Source of the DNA: an uncultured Verrucomicrobiota bacterium
GTDB taxonomy: Bacteria > Verrucomicrobiota > Verrucomicrobiia > Verrucomicrobiales > Verrucomicrobiaceae
NCBI GenBank assembly: GCA_903838675.1
Contig: CAILZI010000126.1
Span: 1-64,000 of the forward strand
Direction of reading: 5' to 3'
DNA length: 64,000 nucleotides
Shown here: piece after piece, positions 19,886-29,686 of the stretch
Position numbering within the stretch: the first letter of the stretch is position 1
How the letters are laid out: every line of letters starts with the position of its first letter
Translations under genes and position numbers: made by a program
Notes under the pieces: model-generated
What the model was told of the DNA's origin: nothing
The model's input: only the letters and a program-made list of their open reading frames with translations
Database searches by the model: none

Positions 19886-19949
19886 GACTCAGCCATTTGG
19901 CAAGCCATGACATGCGGGCGACAGCAGGACTCGAGATTAACTCACGGCC

Positions 19950-20591
19950 TCACGGCGGTGGCAGGGGCACATCGTGGATCTTTGGCGGAGGGGAGGTGGG
20001 TGTACCACCGGGAATAGGCGTGGAAGGCGGCGGAAGAATCGGATTTGGTGACTGGCCCGTCTGGACCGGCGGGGCGTTCATATTTTGACGCTGTGGCATG
20101 CCCTGGCCTTGATTTGTCACTGCAGACGGCTGCGTGGGAATGGCACTCCTGACCTCGACTGGCGGGGGGGCGGAGAGATCGGCAAAGCTGATCCAGCCGG
20201 CCTGATCACCTTTCTGCAATTGAACGCGTGTCTTGTCCACGCTCGCACCAGGTTTGACCGCCCGGATCTTGATACCCATCTCGTTTTCCGAACCAATACG
20301 CGCCTCCATGACCTGAGAGGTCGTGCGGTCAACGAGCACTGCAACAATGCCGCCGTCGATCTCGTAGATGCCGGAGAGGCTGAGGTTGTCTGCAAAGTTA
20401 GGCCCCGTTGGTGCGTCGGGTGATGGCAGGTCCTTTGTGGTGAAAATGGAACGCTCCCACAATGCGGCGAAATGCTCCAGTTGCGGAAACGGCACAGGAG
20501 TGTCGCCCAGTTTCTGCGGTTCCTGCGCAGAGGTATGTTTGGCAATCAACACCAGACCAAGCAGAGAGAATGAGAACGTGGAAAGTTTCAT
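19950..20591 (-). CDS. Type II secretion GspC/PilP-like periplasmic protein
   Basis: Last gene of gsp-like operon; LSLSGIYEIDGGIVAVLVDRTTSQVMEARIGSENEMGIKI resembles the GspC HR domain; Pro-rich C-terminus. Confidence 0.5.
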   Translation of the reverse strand: MKLSTFSFSLLGLVLIAKHTSAQEPQKLGDTPVPFPQLEHFAALWERSIFTTKDLPSPDAPTGPNFADNLSLSGIYEIDGGIVAVLVDRTTSQVMEARIGSENEMGIKIRAVKPGASVDKTRVQLQKGDQAGWISFADLSAPPPVEVRSAIPTQPSAVTNQGQGMPQRQNMNAPPVQTGQSPNPILPPPSTPIPGGTPTSPPPKIHDVPLPPP

Positions 20592-20593
20592 GG

Positions 20594-21175
20594 CTAGTTC
20601 GCTTTGCTGACCTTGGGGGCTGATTTCTCACGATAGAACTGCGTGAACTCGACCTCGGCGTTGATGGTCTTGTTCGTGCCGCTCGGATTGATCTGCATGC
20701 GGGTGATGCCGAGAAAGCTCTTGGGTTGCTGCAGCACATGCAGCCAGCCAAAGAATGCCCGCTCCTGAATGCCTGCGAGCGTGATTTTCACGGTGGCTTT
20801 ATCAAAGTAGCCGAGGTTTTCCTCCAACGGCAGACCATCGGGCCCCATGACGCGTGCGGCTTCGATAAATTCCTTTGCCCCGATGCTGATGCCCATTTTT
20901 TCCGCTTCGGCAGTGATGGCTTCGAGCAGTTTGGCAGACGCCTCCTGCCGGCTGGTAAAGTTCGGGCAGCGCTCTTCGAGCCAGCCAAACTTTTCCGCCC
21001 AGTCCGCACCCTGCGAGATGGCGAGGTTCATTTCGCCGAGACGATCACGCAGGTTTTCGTTTTCCTCGCGAATGGCCATGTAGTTCTTGAAGGCAAACAT
21101 GAGCCCGCCACCACCGATGATGGCGAGGAACAAGAAGGCAAAAACGCCGAGCAGCACTTTCTCACTCTTCTTCAT
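20594..21175 (-). CDS. GspM-like type II secretion inner-membrane protein
   Basis: Single N-terminal TM (VLLGVFAFLFLAIIGGGGLMFAF) followed by coiled coil; position after gspL-like gene. Confidence 0.5.
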   Translation of the reverse strand: MKKSEKVLLGVFAFLFLAIIGGGGLMFAFKNYMAIREENENLRDRLGEMNLAISQGADWAEKFGWLEERCPNFTSRQEASAKLLEAITAEAEKMGISIGAKEFIEAARVMGPDGLPLEENLGYFDKATVKITLAGIQERAFFGWLHVLQQPKSFLGITRMQINPSGTNKTINAEVEFTQFYREKSAPKVSKAN

Positions 21176-22389
21176 TCGCCCGAACCTCCCTTCAGTTCAA
21201 AGCTTGCGCTGCTGTCGCTGGCAAAGACAGGTGGTGGCCCGTTCAATCCGAACGGAGCGAGCGCTTCGATCGACTTGAGCGCCTGGGTGTACTCGAATGC
21301 AAGGGTAGCGTTGGGCATACGACCACGCAGGTTCATCCGCTCCGGTGTCCATTCCCAATGCGTGATGGAAACCTCCTTGGATGATTCAGGCTCCATGAGG
21401 TGCAGCAGAATCTGCTGCGGCCAGACGGTCGGATCCACGGCTGGTGCGACTTCCTGCCACGCTTTTTTGTGATCCATGACCCGTGAGGAACGTGGAGTGA
21501 GAATGGCGACTTTCTCACGCAGCAGATTGCGCTCCTGCAAGGCCAGTGAGGTGAGTGTGGCGACGAGAGCAATCGCCGCAGCAATGACCGTTCCAGTCGC
21601 CAGCGCCATGAAGCGTGTCTTTGAGCGGCGGGTCTGGCTTTGACGCTCTGTGATCACATCCTGCGGCATGAGAAGGCTGGAGCCACGCTCCGGCATCGTC
21701 GGTGCCGGCATGTCACAGCGGTAGGCCGTGAGGCCGGTGACACGCTGGATTTGCATGATGTCGCCTTCGTCTATCCACAGCACGATGCTTTCGAGCCTGC
21801 CAAGGACGCCTTGAAAACCGAGCTGCAGGCAGATGTTGTTGAGCTCCGCGAGTGCGTTGCCATCCAATTTGTTCGCGGACAACGGTGTGCAATAGATCAA
21901 CTGGGCACCGCTGGTGATCGCAACAACGAGACGACCGAGTTCACGGAAAATCGTGAGGCTGTTTTGCACCATCGTATAGCACAACGCGTGCAGCGTGACT
22001 TCGTCAGGCAGACGAGCGGTATCGGCAAGCGGTGTCGGCAGGTCCTTGAGGGCGAGGATGCGTGTGAGATACGCGCCCTCCTTCCCCTGCATGTTGCGCA
22101 CCTGCACGCCAGCCTCGTCATCCTCGGCCTTGATGCCCATGCGTTCAAGATGCAGCAGCCCCATGCTGCGCAGGTGCTCGGGCTGACCTTTCAGCCAGGC
22201 AGGCAGCGCCCAAAAATAAACAGCGGGAAGTGCGAGGACACGACGCTGGGCGTCTTTGCCAAATCTGCCGCCTTCGGCGCTTTGCTCAGCATTCAGCAGG
22301 CAGGCAGCACCCTCCGCACCCGTCCAGCTTTGCCAGACTTGTGCGCCAGGGAGCAGCAGCTCGCAGGGTGGTTTACGTGTTTTTGCCAT
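21172..22389 (-). CDS. GspL-like type II secretion assembly protein
   Basis: Start trimmed to 22389 (MAKTRKPPCELLLPG); actin-like-fold N-part, TM, periplasmic part; between gspK- and gspM-like genes. Confidence 0.6.
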   Translation of the reverse strand: MAKTRKPPCELLLPGAQVWQSWTGAEGAACLLNAEQSAEGGRFGKDAQRRVLALPAVYFWALPAWLKGQPEHLRSMGLLHLERMGIKAEDDEAGVQVRNMQGKEGAYLTRILALKDLPTPLADTARLPDEVTLHALCYTMVQNSLTIFRELGRLVVAITSGAQLIYCTPLSANKLDGNALAELNNICLQLGFQGVLGRLESIVLWIDEGDIMQIQRVTGLTAYRCDMPAPTMPERGSSLLMPQDVITERQSQTRRSKTRFMALATGTVIAAAIALVATLTSLALQERNLLREKVAILTPRSSRVMDHKKAWQEVAPAVDPTVWPQQILLHLMEPESSKEVSITHWEWTPERMNLRGRMPNATLAFEYTQALKSIEALAPFGLNGPPPVFASDSSASFELKGGSGE

Positions 22390-23404
22390 GGGCGGGGATT
22401 TCACCACGCCAGACGGCCTTGCCGTCCTGAGTGATGAGGATGAGTTTTCGATGAAGGGGTCCAAGCGATCCGACGCTCTCGATGCGGCGGATGGGACCGG
22501 CGAATTGAATCCATTGTGCAAGCTGCTCAAGAATCAGCGGCTGATAGACACCCAGGAGCTGCGCCACCTGCGGAACGCTGCTGAGTCGAACGTCATCCTG
22601 AGTGTGCAGCGCGCCATCGCGTCCGGCACGCACCTTGAGCAGAGGCTGGACTCGCTCCAGCGGCAAATCGGCCAGAAGAGCAATGAGTTCAGGACGTGCG
22701 TCGTTCACATCCACGCGGCCATCGCCAAAAACGGTGAACCATTCGCGCCAGTCGGGCCGCTCGATGTTGACGACATCCATGCCGCGGACGAGCAGCATCT
22801 CCTCGACCTCCTTGAACGGGCGATTATATGGCATGCCCTCGAAACCCATTTTTTCGTAGTCGCGCTTTTCGGCACCGTTGAGGCTGACATGCCCATCGCC
22901 ATCGACCCAGTCCTTCAATGCGTCGCACAAAGCGGACACAAACGCCTCCTTGAAGCCCCAACTCGTGAACAACCGGCGCATCAGCACCTTATCGCCGGTC
23001 TGGATGAGATGGTTGACGTTCAGCCGCGCCTCTTCGGCCACGAGTTTGACGTTGTAGCCGCCACCGTCGTTCGCGCTGAAATGCAGCAGCGGATCGTCCT
23101 CCCGCATGACGGGATGACGCGCTACTTCGATGCCCATTTCAGCATAGCGCTTGGCAAAAATGCGCCCGCGCATCATGCGTGCGTACTGGGAATCAGCCTG
23201 CAGAGATTTCGCCCCCGCAAACATGACCATGCCCAGAATGGCAATCATCCAAAAGACCACGATGAGAGCAGAGCCGTTTTGCAATGACGAATGACGGATG
23301 CGGAATGACGAATGAATGACGAAACCCGAACGACGTGCGCGGACTTCCTGACAGGCGCTGACGCCCATCATTTGATCTTCGGTCATTGGAAGTTCATGCG
23401 TCAT
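22373..23404 (-). CDS. gspK: Type II secretion minor pseudopilin GspK
   Basis: NGSALIVVFWMIAILGMVMFAGAKSLQADSQYARMMRGR; helix-hairpin-helix region; ATGA overlap (23401-23404) with upstream gspJ-like gene. Confidence 0.8.
   Translation of the reverse strand: MTHELPMTEDQMMGVSACQEVRARRSGFVIHSSFRIRHSSLQNGSALIVVFWMIAILGMVMFAGAKSLQADSQYARMMRGRIFAKRYAEMGIEVARHPVMREDDPLLHFSANDGGGYNVKLVAEEARLNVNHLIQTGDKVLMRRLFTSWGFKEAFVSALCDALKDWVDGDGHVSLNGAEKRDYEKMGFEGMPYNRPFKEVEEMLLVRGMDVVNIERPDWREWFTVFGDGRVDVNDARPELIALLADLPLERVQPLLKVRAGRDGALHTQDDVRLSSVPQVAQLLGVYQPLILEQLAQWIQFAGPIRRIESVGSLGPLHRKLILITQDGKAVWRGEIPAHGKNT
23283..23324. repeat. GTCATTC-type repeat inside the gspK N-terminal coding region
   Basis: AATGACGAATGACGGATGCGGAATGACGAATGAATGACGAAA. 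Confidence 0.65.
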
Positions 23405-24069
23405 TGCGGTGGAGGCGCCTGCGGCACGCTGACCTGAGCGAGATCGTTCGCGATCCAAAAGGTGTACTCGTGCTCGCGAGGGTCAGCGGTGAAAGCAAAC
23501 TTAAGCTTCATGAAGAGCGGCGGCTGGGGGTTCTTCTTCGGGTCCCAGCTGGTGAACCATTTCTTTTTAACCGGCTCATAGAACTGCCACTGCATCTTCT
23601 TGAGACCGTCCAAGATCGGCAGCTCGGCGATGATGTTGTATTCACCCGGAGTGCGGGCCTTGGGGTTGAGCTTGAAGTGACGCACCACGAGGCTGAGATC
23701 CTTGGTCTCCTTGTTGCGCACCACGCCAAACTCGACGGCATCCGCGAGCTTCAAATGACGCTCCCAGGCGAACGGCATGTGACCTCCCACGATGAACAGA
23801 TTGCCCGAGGCGCCACGCGCCACCTTTTCCATCCCGGCGGTGAGCTTGATGCCCGGATCCATGGTTTCCATGTAATCACGCCATTGCGTGACGAAATTGC
23901 TGATGCGTGTCTCGGCCACGCGAGCGGTGCTCATGGACTTTCCCAGCTGCAAGGCACCGTTGGCCACGCCATAAACGGCGCTCAGGATGAAGCCGATGAG
24001 TGCCATGGCCATGATGATTTCGAGCAGCGTGAACGCGGCCTTATGTCTGACTGTGGGGCGAATACACAT
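23401..24069 (-). CDS. gspJ: Type II secretion pseudopilin GspJ-like
   Basis: AAFTLLEIIMAMALIGFILSAVYGV prepilin motif. Confidence 0.78.
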   Translation of the reverse strand: MCIRPTVRHKAAFTLLEIIMAMALIGFILSAVYGVANGALQLGKSMSTARVAETRISNFVTQWRDYMETMDPGIKLTAGMEKVARGASGNLFIVGGHMPFAWERHLKLADAVEFGVVRNKETKDLSLVVRHFKLNPKARTPGEYNIIAELPILDGLKKMQWQFYEPVKKKWFTSWDPKKNPQPPLFMKLKFAFTADPREHEYTFWIANDLAQVSVPQAPPPQ

Positions 24070-24454
24070 AGGTTTCCATGCTGCGTTTCATGCGCCGCGT
24101 GCGCCCGTCATTGATCCATGCTTCGGCGCGGATGCGAAACATGTGGTCGAGTTCGACCTTGTCTTTGTTGATGAGTTTGACCTTTTCGATCGTGGCGCTG
24201 GCATCGATGTGGTCAGCGGTGGGATTGAATGAAATGCTGGCTGATTTGAACTCGGGCTGATGTGCCACTTCGGCGAGCACCGACTCCAGGACACGCAGCA
24301 CCTGCGCCTCCTGGCGAGCGGAGGTGGATGCCTTTGCGATCTGCTCTATCGCCCCCGTCATGCTGACAGCCACGAACGAAAACAACGCAAGGGCGAGGAT
24401 GATTTCCAACAAGGCGAAACCATGAGCAGAAGATGATGTGCGTGTGTGTTTCAT
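24041..24454 (-). CDS. gspI: Type II secretion pseudopilin GspI-like
   Basis: HGFALLEIILALALFSFVAVSMTGAIEQ prepilin motif. Confidence 0.75.
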   Translation of the reverse strand: MKHTRTSSSAHGFALLEIILALALFSFVAVSMTGAIEQIAKASTSARQEAQVLRVLESVLAEVAHQPEFKSASISFNPTADHIDASATIEKVKLINKDKVELDHMFRIRAEAWINDGRTRRMKRSMETYVYSPHSQT

Positions 24455-24951
24455 CCTTTGACCTGAATGGATTTGCGTTTCGCACAGGCGGTGAGCGGAT
24501 CGAAACCGATCTCGATCTGTCCGGCCGGACCGCTGATGCGAACCTCAATGGGTTCACAGATGCCACTGGGGCTGAACTCCCAGGCTTCACCGCGTTTCGG
24601 CTTGCGGAATGCGCTCTCGCCATAACGACGCACCTGCAGCATGCCGCTGAACTCATCACTCGAGCCAAAGGCGCCGGCGGAAAGCTCCATGCGCACCGTC
24701 TGCTGGCTGTTGAGAGCCTGCAGCAAGTTTTGCCTGGCCGTGGTTTCGATCATGGCGGCCGCACGCCGCAGCTTGTCCTCAGCGCGCACCCCCGAGATGC
24801 TGACGGTGGCAATGCCAATGATCAGCATGGTGAGCGACATGGCGACGATGATTTCAAGCAGGGTAAAACCTGCTGCGCGGGAATGACGAAAGCCACGCTG
24901 AGCCTTCAGCGTGGTTTGCAAAGTCTGGGTGATGGACTGGCAATTCGTCAT
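24451..24951 (-). CDS. gspH: Type II secretion pseudopilin GspH-like
   Basis: AGFTLLEIIVAMSLTMLIIGIATVSISGV prepilin motif; ATGA overlap with the next gene. Confidence 0.78.
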   Translation of the reverse strand: MTNCQSITQTLQTTLKAQRGFRHSRAAGFTLLEIIVAMSLTMLIIGIATVSISGVRAEDKLRRAAAMIETTARQNLLQALNSQQTVRMELSAGAFGSSDEFSGMLQVRRYGESAFRKPKRGEAWEFSPSGICEPIEVRISGPAGQIEIGFDPLTACAKRKSIQVKG

Positions 24952-24973
24952 TCAGATTGCGACGTTCGATTTA

Positions 24974-25411
24974 TCAATTGTCCCAGCTGCCGATGTCATC
25001 AGCATTGTCTGCCACGCCGTCCGGCCCGGAGGAATAGACATCGAAGCCGGTCTTGTCTTTGACGCCGGGGCGACGGTAGTGGTAGGCGTTGCCCCAGGGG
25101 TCGATGGGCAGCTTCTTGAGCTTCGGACTCCAGCTTGTCGGCGCGGGGCGGCTGGTTGGTTTTTCAACCAAGGCAGAGAGGCCCTGCTCGGTGGTGGGCA
25201 GGAACATGTTGTCCACTTCATAGGCGCGCAGCGCCGAACCGATGCTGCTGATGTTGCCTTTGGCGGTGGTTTTTTTTCCGCCTTCAAGCACACCGCTAAA
25301 ATTAACGATGGCTGCACCCACAAGGAGCGCGACGATGGCGAGCACGAGGATCATCTCGACGAGGGTGAAGCCGGACGTCGGGAGGCGTGGTTGGGTTTTT
25401 GTCTGTTTCAT
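24974..25411 (-). CDS. gspG: Type II secretion major pseudopilin GspG
   Basis: SGFTLVEMILVLAIVALLVGAAIVNFSG; LPIDPWGNAYHYRRPG..DVYSSGPDG hallmark. Confidence 0.93.
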   Translation of the reverse strand: MKQTKTQPRLPTSGFTLVEMILVLAIVALLVGAAIVNFSGVLEGGKKTTAKGNISSIGSALRAYEVDNMFLPTTEQGLSALVEKPTSRPAPTSWSPKLKKLPIDPWGNAYHYRRPGVKDKTGFDVYSSGPDGVADNADDIGSWDN

Positions 25412-25438
25412 GATGTTGTTTGGATGAGAATCTGGCGG

Positions 25439-26689
25439 CTATTTGTTGATGCTGGAAATGGTCTGGAAGATGGTGGTCATCATGAGGTAGGCCATGAGGC
25501 CGACCATGCCTGCCATGAGGCAGACAATGAGGGGCTGGATGAGCGCGGCGAGCGTGTCGATCTTCTTGCTGAGCTCACGGTCAAAGCGCTCTGCGGCGCG
25601 TGCGAGTGCCGCGGGCATGTCGCCGGTCTGCTCACCCACGTTCACCATGTCGATTAGCAGTGGTGGGAACTGTGCACTGCGGTCAAGAGCGCGGGAGAGC
25701 GCGACGCCTTCACCCACATTGCGCATGACGCTTTCAAAGCCCTGCTGGAGGTAGGGATTGTCGATGGCCTGATGGGTGAGCTGCATGGCCTGGACCATGG
25801 TGAGCCCATTGCCAAGCAGGTTGGCCATCGTCTCCAGGAACTGGACGTAGAACCTTGCGCGGAAGATGCCGCCAAAGAGAGGAAGACGAAGTTTGAAATG
25901 CGCCCACGGAATGGCCGACTCGGGACGCGAAACCCACGCCTTGCCGAGAATGTAGGAGGCGATGCCGCCGAGAATGAGCATCCACCAGGTCGCCTTGAAG
26001 GTATCGCTGATCTTCAGGATGATCTGCGCGGCCAATGGCAGAGAGCCACCGGTCGAATCGAGCATCTCCGTGAGTTTCGGAATGAGATAAACGACAAACA
26101 GCAGGGTGACAGCAACCGCAGCGACGATGAGAAACGCCGGATAGAGCAGCGCAGAGAGAACCTTGGACTTCAACGCCTGCAAGGAGCGCATGTACTGCGC
26201 CTGCCGCTTCAAGATGGTGCTCAACGAACCGCTAGCTTCACCTGCCGAGACGAGTGCGCAGAAGAGCTTGCCAAAGCTGGGGCTCGTGGCGGCAATGGCT
26301 TTGGAGAAGGCCATGCCATCGCGCACCTTGCCACGCAGAACGGTGGCGAGTGTCTTGATGCCGGAGAGTTCACGGCGGCGCTCCATCGTGGCGAGTGCAG
26401 GCTCAAGCTGAATGCCCGCACCCACGAGGTCGGAGAGTTCTTCGATGAAGAGCACGACCTGCGGGAGCTTGAGTTTGATGGGGCCCTTGATCGTTTCGGC
26501 TGCCGCAGCACTCTGCTTCGCCTTGGTGGCAGTGCCCGTTGAAGCTTTGATCTCACCTGCGGCCTCGAGTTTGATGGGCTGAATTTTCTTTTTGCCGAGC
26601 AACGCAAACGCTTCGCTGCGATCCGACGCAGCCAGCTCCCCGGTGATGAGACCGGAAGGACCGTGAGCGCTGTAAACGAAGGTGGGCAT
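25439..26689 (-). CDS. gspF: Type II secretion inner-membrane protein GspF
   Basis: MPTFVYSAHGPSGLITGELAASDRSEAFALL; NVGEQTGDMPAALARAAERFDRELSKKIDTLAALIQPLIV. Confidence 0.93.
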   Translation of the reverse strand: MPTFVYSAHGPSGLITGELAASDRSEAFALLGKKKIQPIKLEAAGEIKASTGTATKAKQSAAAAETIKGPIKLKLPQVVLFIEELSDLVGAGIQLEPALATMERRRELSGIKTLATVLRGKVRDGMAFSKAIAATSPSFGKLFCALVSAGEASGSLSTILKRQAQYMRSLQALKSKVLSALLYPAFLIVAAVAVTLLFVVYLIPKLTEMLDSTGGSLPLAAQIILKISDTFKATWWMLILGGIASYILGKAWVSRPESAIPWAHFKLRLPLFGGIFRARFYVQFLETMANLLGNGLTMVQAMQLTHQAIDNPYLQQGFESVMRNVGEGVALSRALDRSAQFPPLLIDMVNVGEQTGDMPAALARAAERFDRELSKKIDTLAALIQPLIVCLMAGMVGLMAYLMMTTIFQTISSINK

Positions 26690-26693
26690 GAGA

Positions 26694-28463
26694 TTATGCG
26701 GCTAAACGCGTGGTCGGCATGGTGGTCGTCTGCGGGGCGTGATTGCGATCACTGGCGGCGGTGACGCTGAGAACTTCTTCAATGGTGGTTTCGCCACTGA
26801 GCACTTTTTGGAAGCCGTAGCCACGCATGGGGATGTAACCGTCCTTGATGGCCTGCTTGTGAAACTCGGCAGGATGCGCACGGCTGTTGATGAGATGCTG
26901 CAGCGCATGGGTGACGAGACAGACCTCATAAATGGACAGACGCCCCTGAAAGCCGCTGCCACGGCAGGCCTCACAACCCACAGCACGCATGATATTGCCT
27001 GAGAGTTTGGAAGGAAAACCGATCGACTTGAGATAGCTCTCCTCCACCTGGGTGGGAGTCTTGCACACGGGGCAGAGTTTGCGCACGAGACGCTGGGCAA
27101 AGAAGGCACGCACGGCGCTGGAAACGAGGAAGGGCTCAACGCCCATATCGATGAGACGCGTGATGCCGCCGATGGCGTCATTTGTATGAAGGGTGCTGAA
27201 GACCAAGTGACCGGTGAGAGCTGCACGCACGGCGATCTCGGTCGTTTCTAGATCGCGCATTTCACCAATCATGACCACGTTCGGGTCACCGCGCAGAATA
27301 CTGCGAAGTCCTGCACCGAAGGTGAGGCCGATCTCGGGTTTTACCGCGATCTGGACGATGCCGGGCATTTTGTATTCCACTGGATCTTCGATGGTGACGA
27401 TGCGGCGATGCGTCTGATTGAGATCGGTGAGGAAGGCGTAGAGCGTGGTGGATTTACCACTGCCGGTAGGACCGGTGATGAGGATGATGCCGTTGGGCAG
27501 TTTCAGCAGTTCATCAACGACCGGACGAATGTTGTCGGTGAGGCCGAGACGGTTCACCGTGACCTGCTGCTGGGCCAGAAGGCGGAGGCTGATGCTTTCG
27601 CCTTCGACCGAGGGAATGGTGGCCACGCGAACATCGATGGCGAGGCCGTCGAGTTCTAGATTGATGCGGCCATCTTGTGGGAGGCGCTTCTCGGCGATGT
27701 CGAGGCGCGCCATGATCTTGAGGCGGGCGATCACCGAGGCCTGCAATGACTTGATGTTTTCAGGCACGGGCAGTTCTTCGAGGCGGCCATCAATACGGTA
27801 GCGAATGCGCAGACGATCCTGCTGCGGCTCGACGTGAATATCCGTGGCACGTTGTTCGAGACCACGGCGGATGATTTGATTCACGAAGCGTACCACCGAT
27901 GCCTCTTCGTCCTCGGGTTCATCGAGCACGGTCACTTCATCACGCAAATCTTCCGCTCCCCAGTCGGCACGACCACGCAGGATCTTTTCGAACGTATCCG
28001 CGCCGAGGCCGTAGAGTTTTTGCAGACCTTCGACAATGCGGGTGCGCTGCCCCACATGCCAGACCACGGGCATCGACAAACTCGCAGCCACACGCTGATG
28101 TGCCACGAGGCTGAGCGGATCAAACGTGGCGATGTGCAGCGTGCGCTCTGTCTCGGAGCCGTCATCGTTTTTTGTTTCTTCAGTGAACACGGGCAGCAAG
28201 CGATGACGCAGGGCAATCTCCGCTGGCAGCATGCGGCGCATCCCCTGCTCCGTTGGCTGGTCTTCATCCTTTGGCTCCCACCATGGCAGGCTGAGAGTCT
28301 TGGCCAGGGCCGTCAGGAAATCGCGCTCGCGGACGCCTTCGCAATCCAGTACGGCATCCACAAAGGAGGTTTGATTGAAGCACGCCTCTTCCACCGCCTG
28401 CCGCACAGCAGGAAGATCGGCACAACCCGAGTCTTTGAGGATCTGATCGATGAGTGGAAGCAT
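26694..28463 (-). CDS. gspE: Type II secretion ATPase GspE
   Basis: LITGPTGSGKSTTLYAFL Walker A; GEMRDLETTEIAVRAALTGHLVFSTLHTNDA; CPVCK zinc motif. Confidence 0.94.
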   Translation of the reverse strand: MLPLIDQILKDSGCADLPAVRQAVEEACFNQTSFVDAVLDCEGVRERDFLTALAKTLSLPWWEPKDEDQPTEQGMRRMLPAEIALRHRLLPVFTEETKNDDGSETERTLHIATFDPLSLVAHQRVAASLSMPVVWHVGQRTRIVEGLQKLYGLGADTFEKILRGRADWGAEDLRDEVTVLDEPEDEEASVVRFVNQIIRRGLEQRATDIHVEPQQDRLRIRYRIDGRLEELPVPENIKSLQASVIARLKIMARLDIAEKRLPQDGRINLELDGLAIDVRVATIPSVEGESISLRLLAQQQVTVNRLGLTDNIRPVVDELLKLPNGIILITGPTGSGKSTTLYAFLTDLNQTHRRIVTIEDPVEYKMPGIVQIAVKPEIGLTFGAGLRSILRGDPNVVMIGEMRDLETTEIAVRAALTGHLVFSTLHTNDAIGGITRLIDMGVEPFLVSSAVRAFFAQRLVRKLCPVCKTPTQVEESYLKSIGFPSKLSGNIMRAVGCEACRGSGFQGRLSIYEVCLVTHALQHLINSRAHPAEFHKQAIKDGYIPMRGYGFQKVLSGETTIEEVLSVTAASDRNHAPQTTTMPTTRLAA

Positions 28464-28627
28464 GATAACTGACTGTCTAAATACGACCTTATAATACCGT
28501 ATAATTATGGTTTTTCATAGAAATGGCAAGTTTTTAATACATCTAAACCATTCAGAGAGCCGAAAAGTTCGGGTCTCAGTCATTCGGCATGAGCTTCCCA
28601 TGCTTGCTTTTCCACTGCTTTCGCCGC

Positions 28628-29680
28628 CTATTTTGCAGCGGTAATCTGCGCCACCATCGCGTCCAAAGACCCGTTCTTGATCGCGATCAGCCCCTTGGGG
28701 TTGATGAGATAAAGCGTGGGGAAGTTGCGCAGGTTGTAGAGCGAGGTGTTGGGGCCGCTGCTGGTGTTGTCGAGCACGTTGCGGAAGCTGACCTGGTAAT
28801 CTGCGAGCGCTTTTTTGGCCTCGGTCTCGATGTCGGTGTTCACGCCGATCACGACGGCGTTTTTGTCTTTGAGTTGAGCTGCGGCCTGGTTCATCAGCGG
28901 CAGAGTGCCGTGGCAGGCATGGCACCAGCCGCCCCAGAAGATGACGATGACGTATTTGCCGCGGTAGTCGCTGAGCTTGAAATTCACACCGTCAGCATCC
29001 TTGCCCTCGATCTCCGGAGCTTCGCAGCCGACCTGCAAATTGAGCATCTCAAACAGCATTTTGGCGACAATATCTGACAGCTTGAAGCCCTGGATAGTGA
29101 CGTCGGAGTAATCACTGTAGAGTTGCTGAAAGCACTCGAGCGCCTTGAGCTTCGAAGCAGCGGCGGAGGCGCGGTCGGCGGAGGCGTCGAAGTTTTTGAA
29201 ATGGATGGCACCCAAGGCATACAGGGCTGCGGCTTTCTCATCGCGGTTCTTGTTCTTCGCGATGACGGCGTTCAAGACTGGCTCGGCGGGAAGGCCGTGG
29301 TATTCGAGCTGCTTCACTGCTTCAGCGATGCCTGAGCGATCCGCAAAGGTGGTGCCGAGCATTTTCAGCGCCTCCTGGCCTTCAGGGAAACTAGAAGCGC
29401 CCATGACCAGCCAGTTGACTCCCTTCACCACATCCGGCTGGTCCAGGTTTGCCTGCACCAGTTTCATCATTTTGGTGGCATAGGGGCCGGCGCTAGGGAT
29501 GCTGGCGCGAAACTTGTTTTTCTCCTCTTCGGTGGCCGCCGCAATGAGCTTTTGTGTATTGGCACGAACTGAGTTTTCGTATTCATCAATGATCGCACGG
29601 ATCTCCGTGGCCAGTGGGGAGGCAGGAGTCTGGGCCAGGATGGAGGCGATAGACAGCAGCAGCAGGACGATGGTTCTCAT
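28628..29680 (-). CDS. TlpA/AhpC-TSA family thioredoxin-like protein
   Basis: Signal peptide; KFKLSDYRGKYVIVIFWGGWCHACHGTLPLMNQAAAQLKD. Confidence 0.85.
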   Translation of the reverse strand: MRTIVLLLLSIASILAQTPASPLATEIRAIIDEYENSVRANTQKLIAAATEEEKNKFRASIPSAGPYATKMMKLVQANLDQPDVVKGVNWLVMGASSFPEGQEALKMLGTTFADRSGIAEAVKQLEYHGLPAEPVLNAVIAKNKNRDEKAAALYALGAIHFKNFDASADRASAAASKLKALECFQQLYSDYSDVTIQGFKLSDIVAKMLFEMLNLQVGCEAPEIEGKDADGVNFKLSDYRGKYVIVIFWGGWCHACHGTLPLMNQAAAQLKDKNAVVIGVNTDIETEAKKALADYQVSFRNVLDNTSSGPNTSLYNLRNFPTLYLINPKGLIAIKNGSLDAMVAQITAAK

Positions 29681-29686
29681 GGTGAA

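Noticed and set aside
22256-23287. 343-aa plus-strand ORF and the other plus-strand ORFs across 20.7-28.5 kb
   Set aside because: Antisense to the gsp operon, whose proteins have clear prepilin/ATPase motifs.
28464-28520. AT-rich TTATAATACCGTATAA near-palindrome upstream of gspE
   Set aside because: Likely just an AT-rich promoter; the palindrome is imperfect and single-copy, so I did not score it as an operator.
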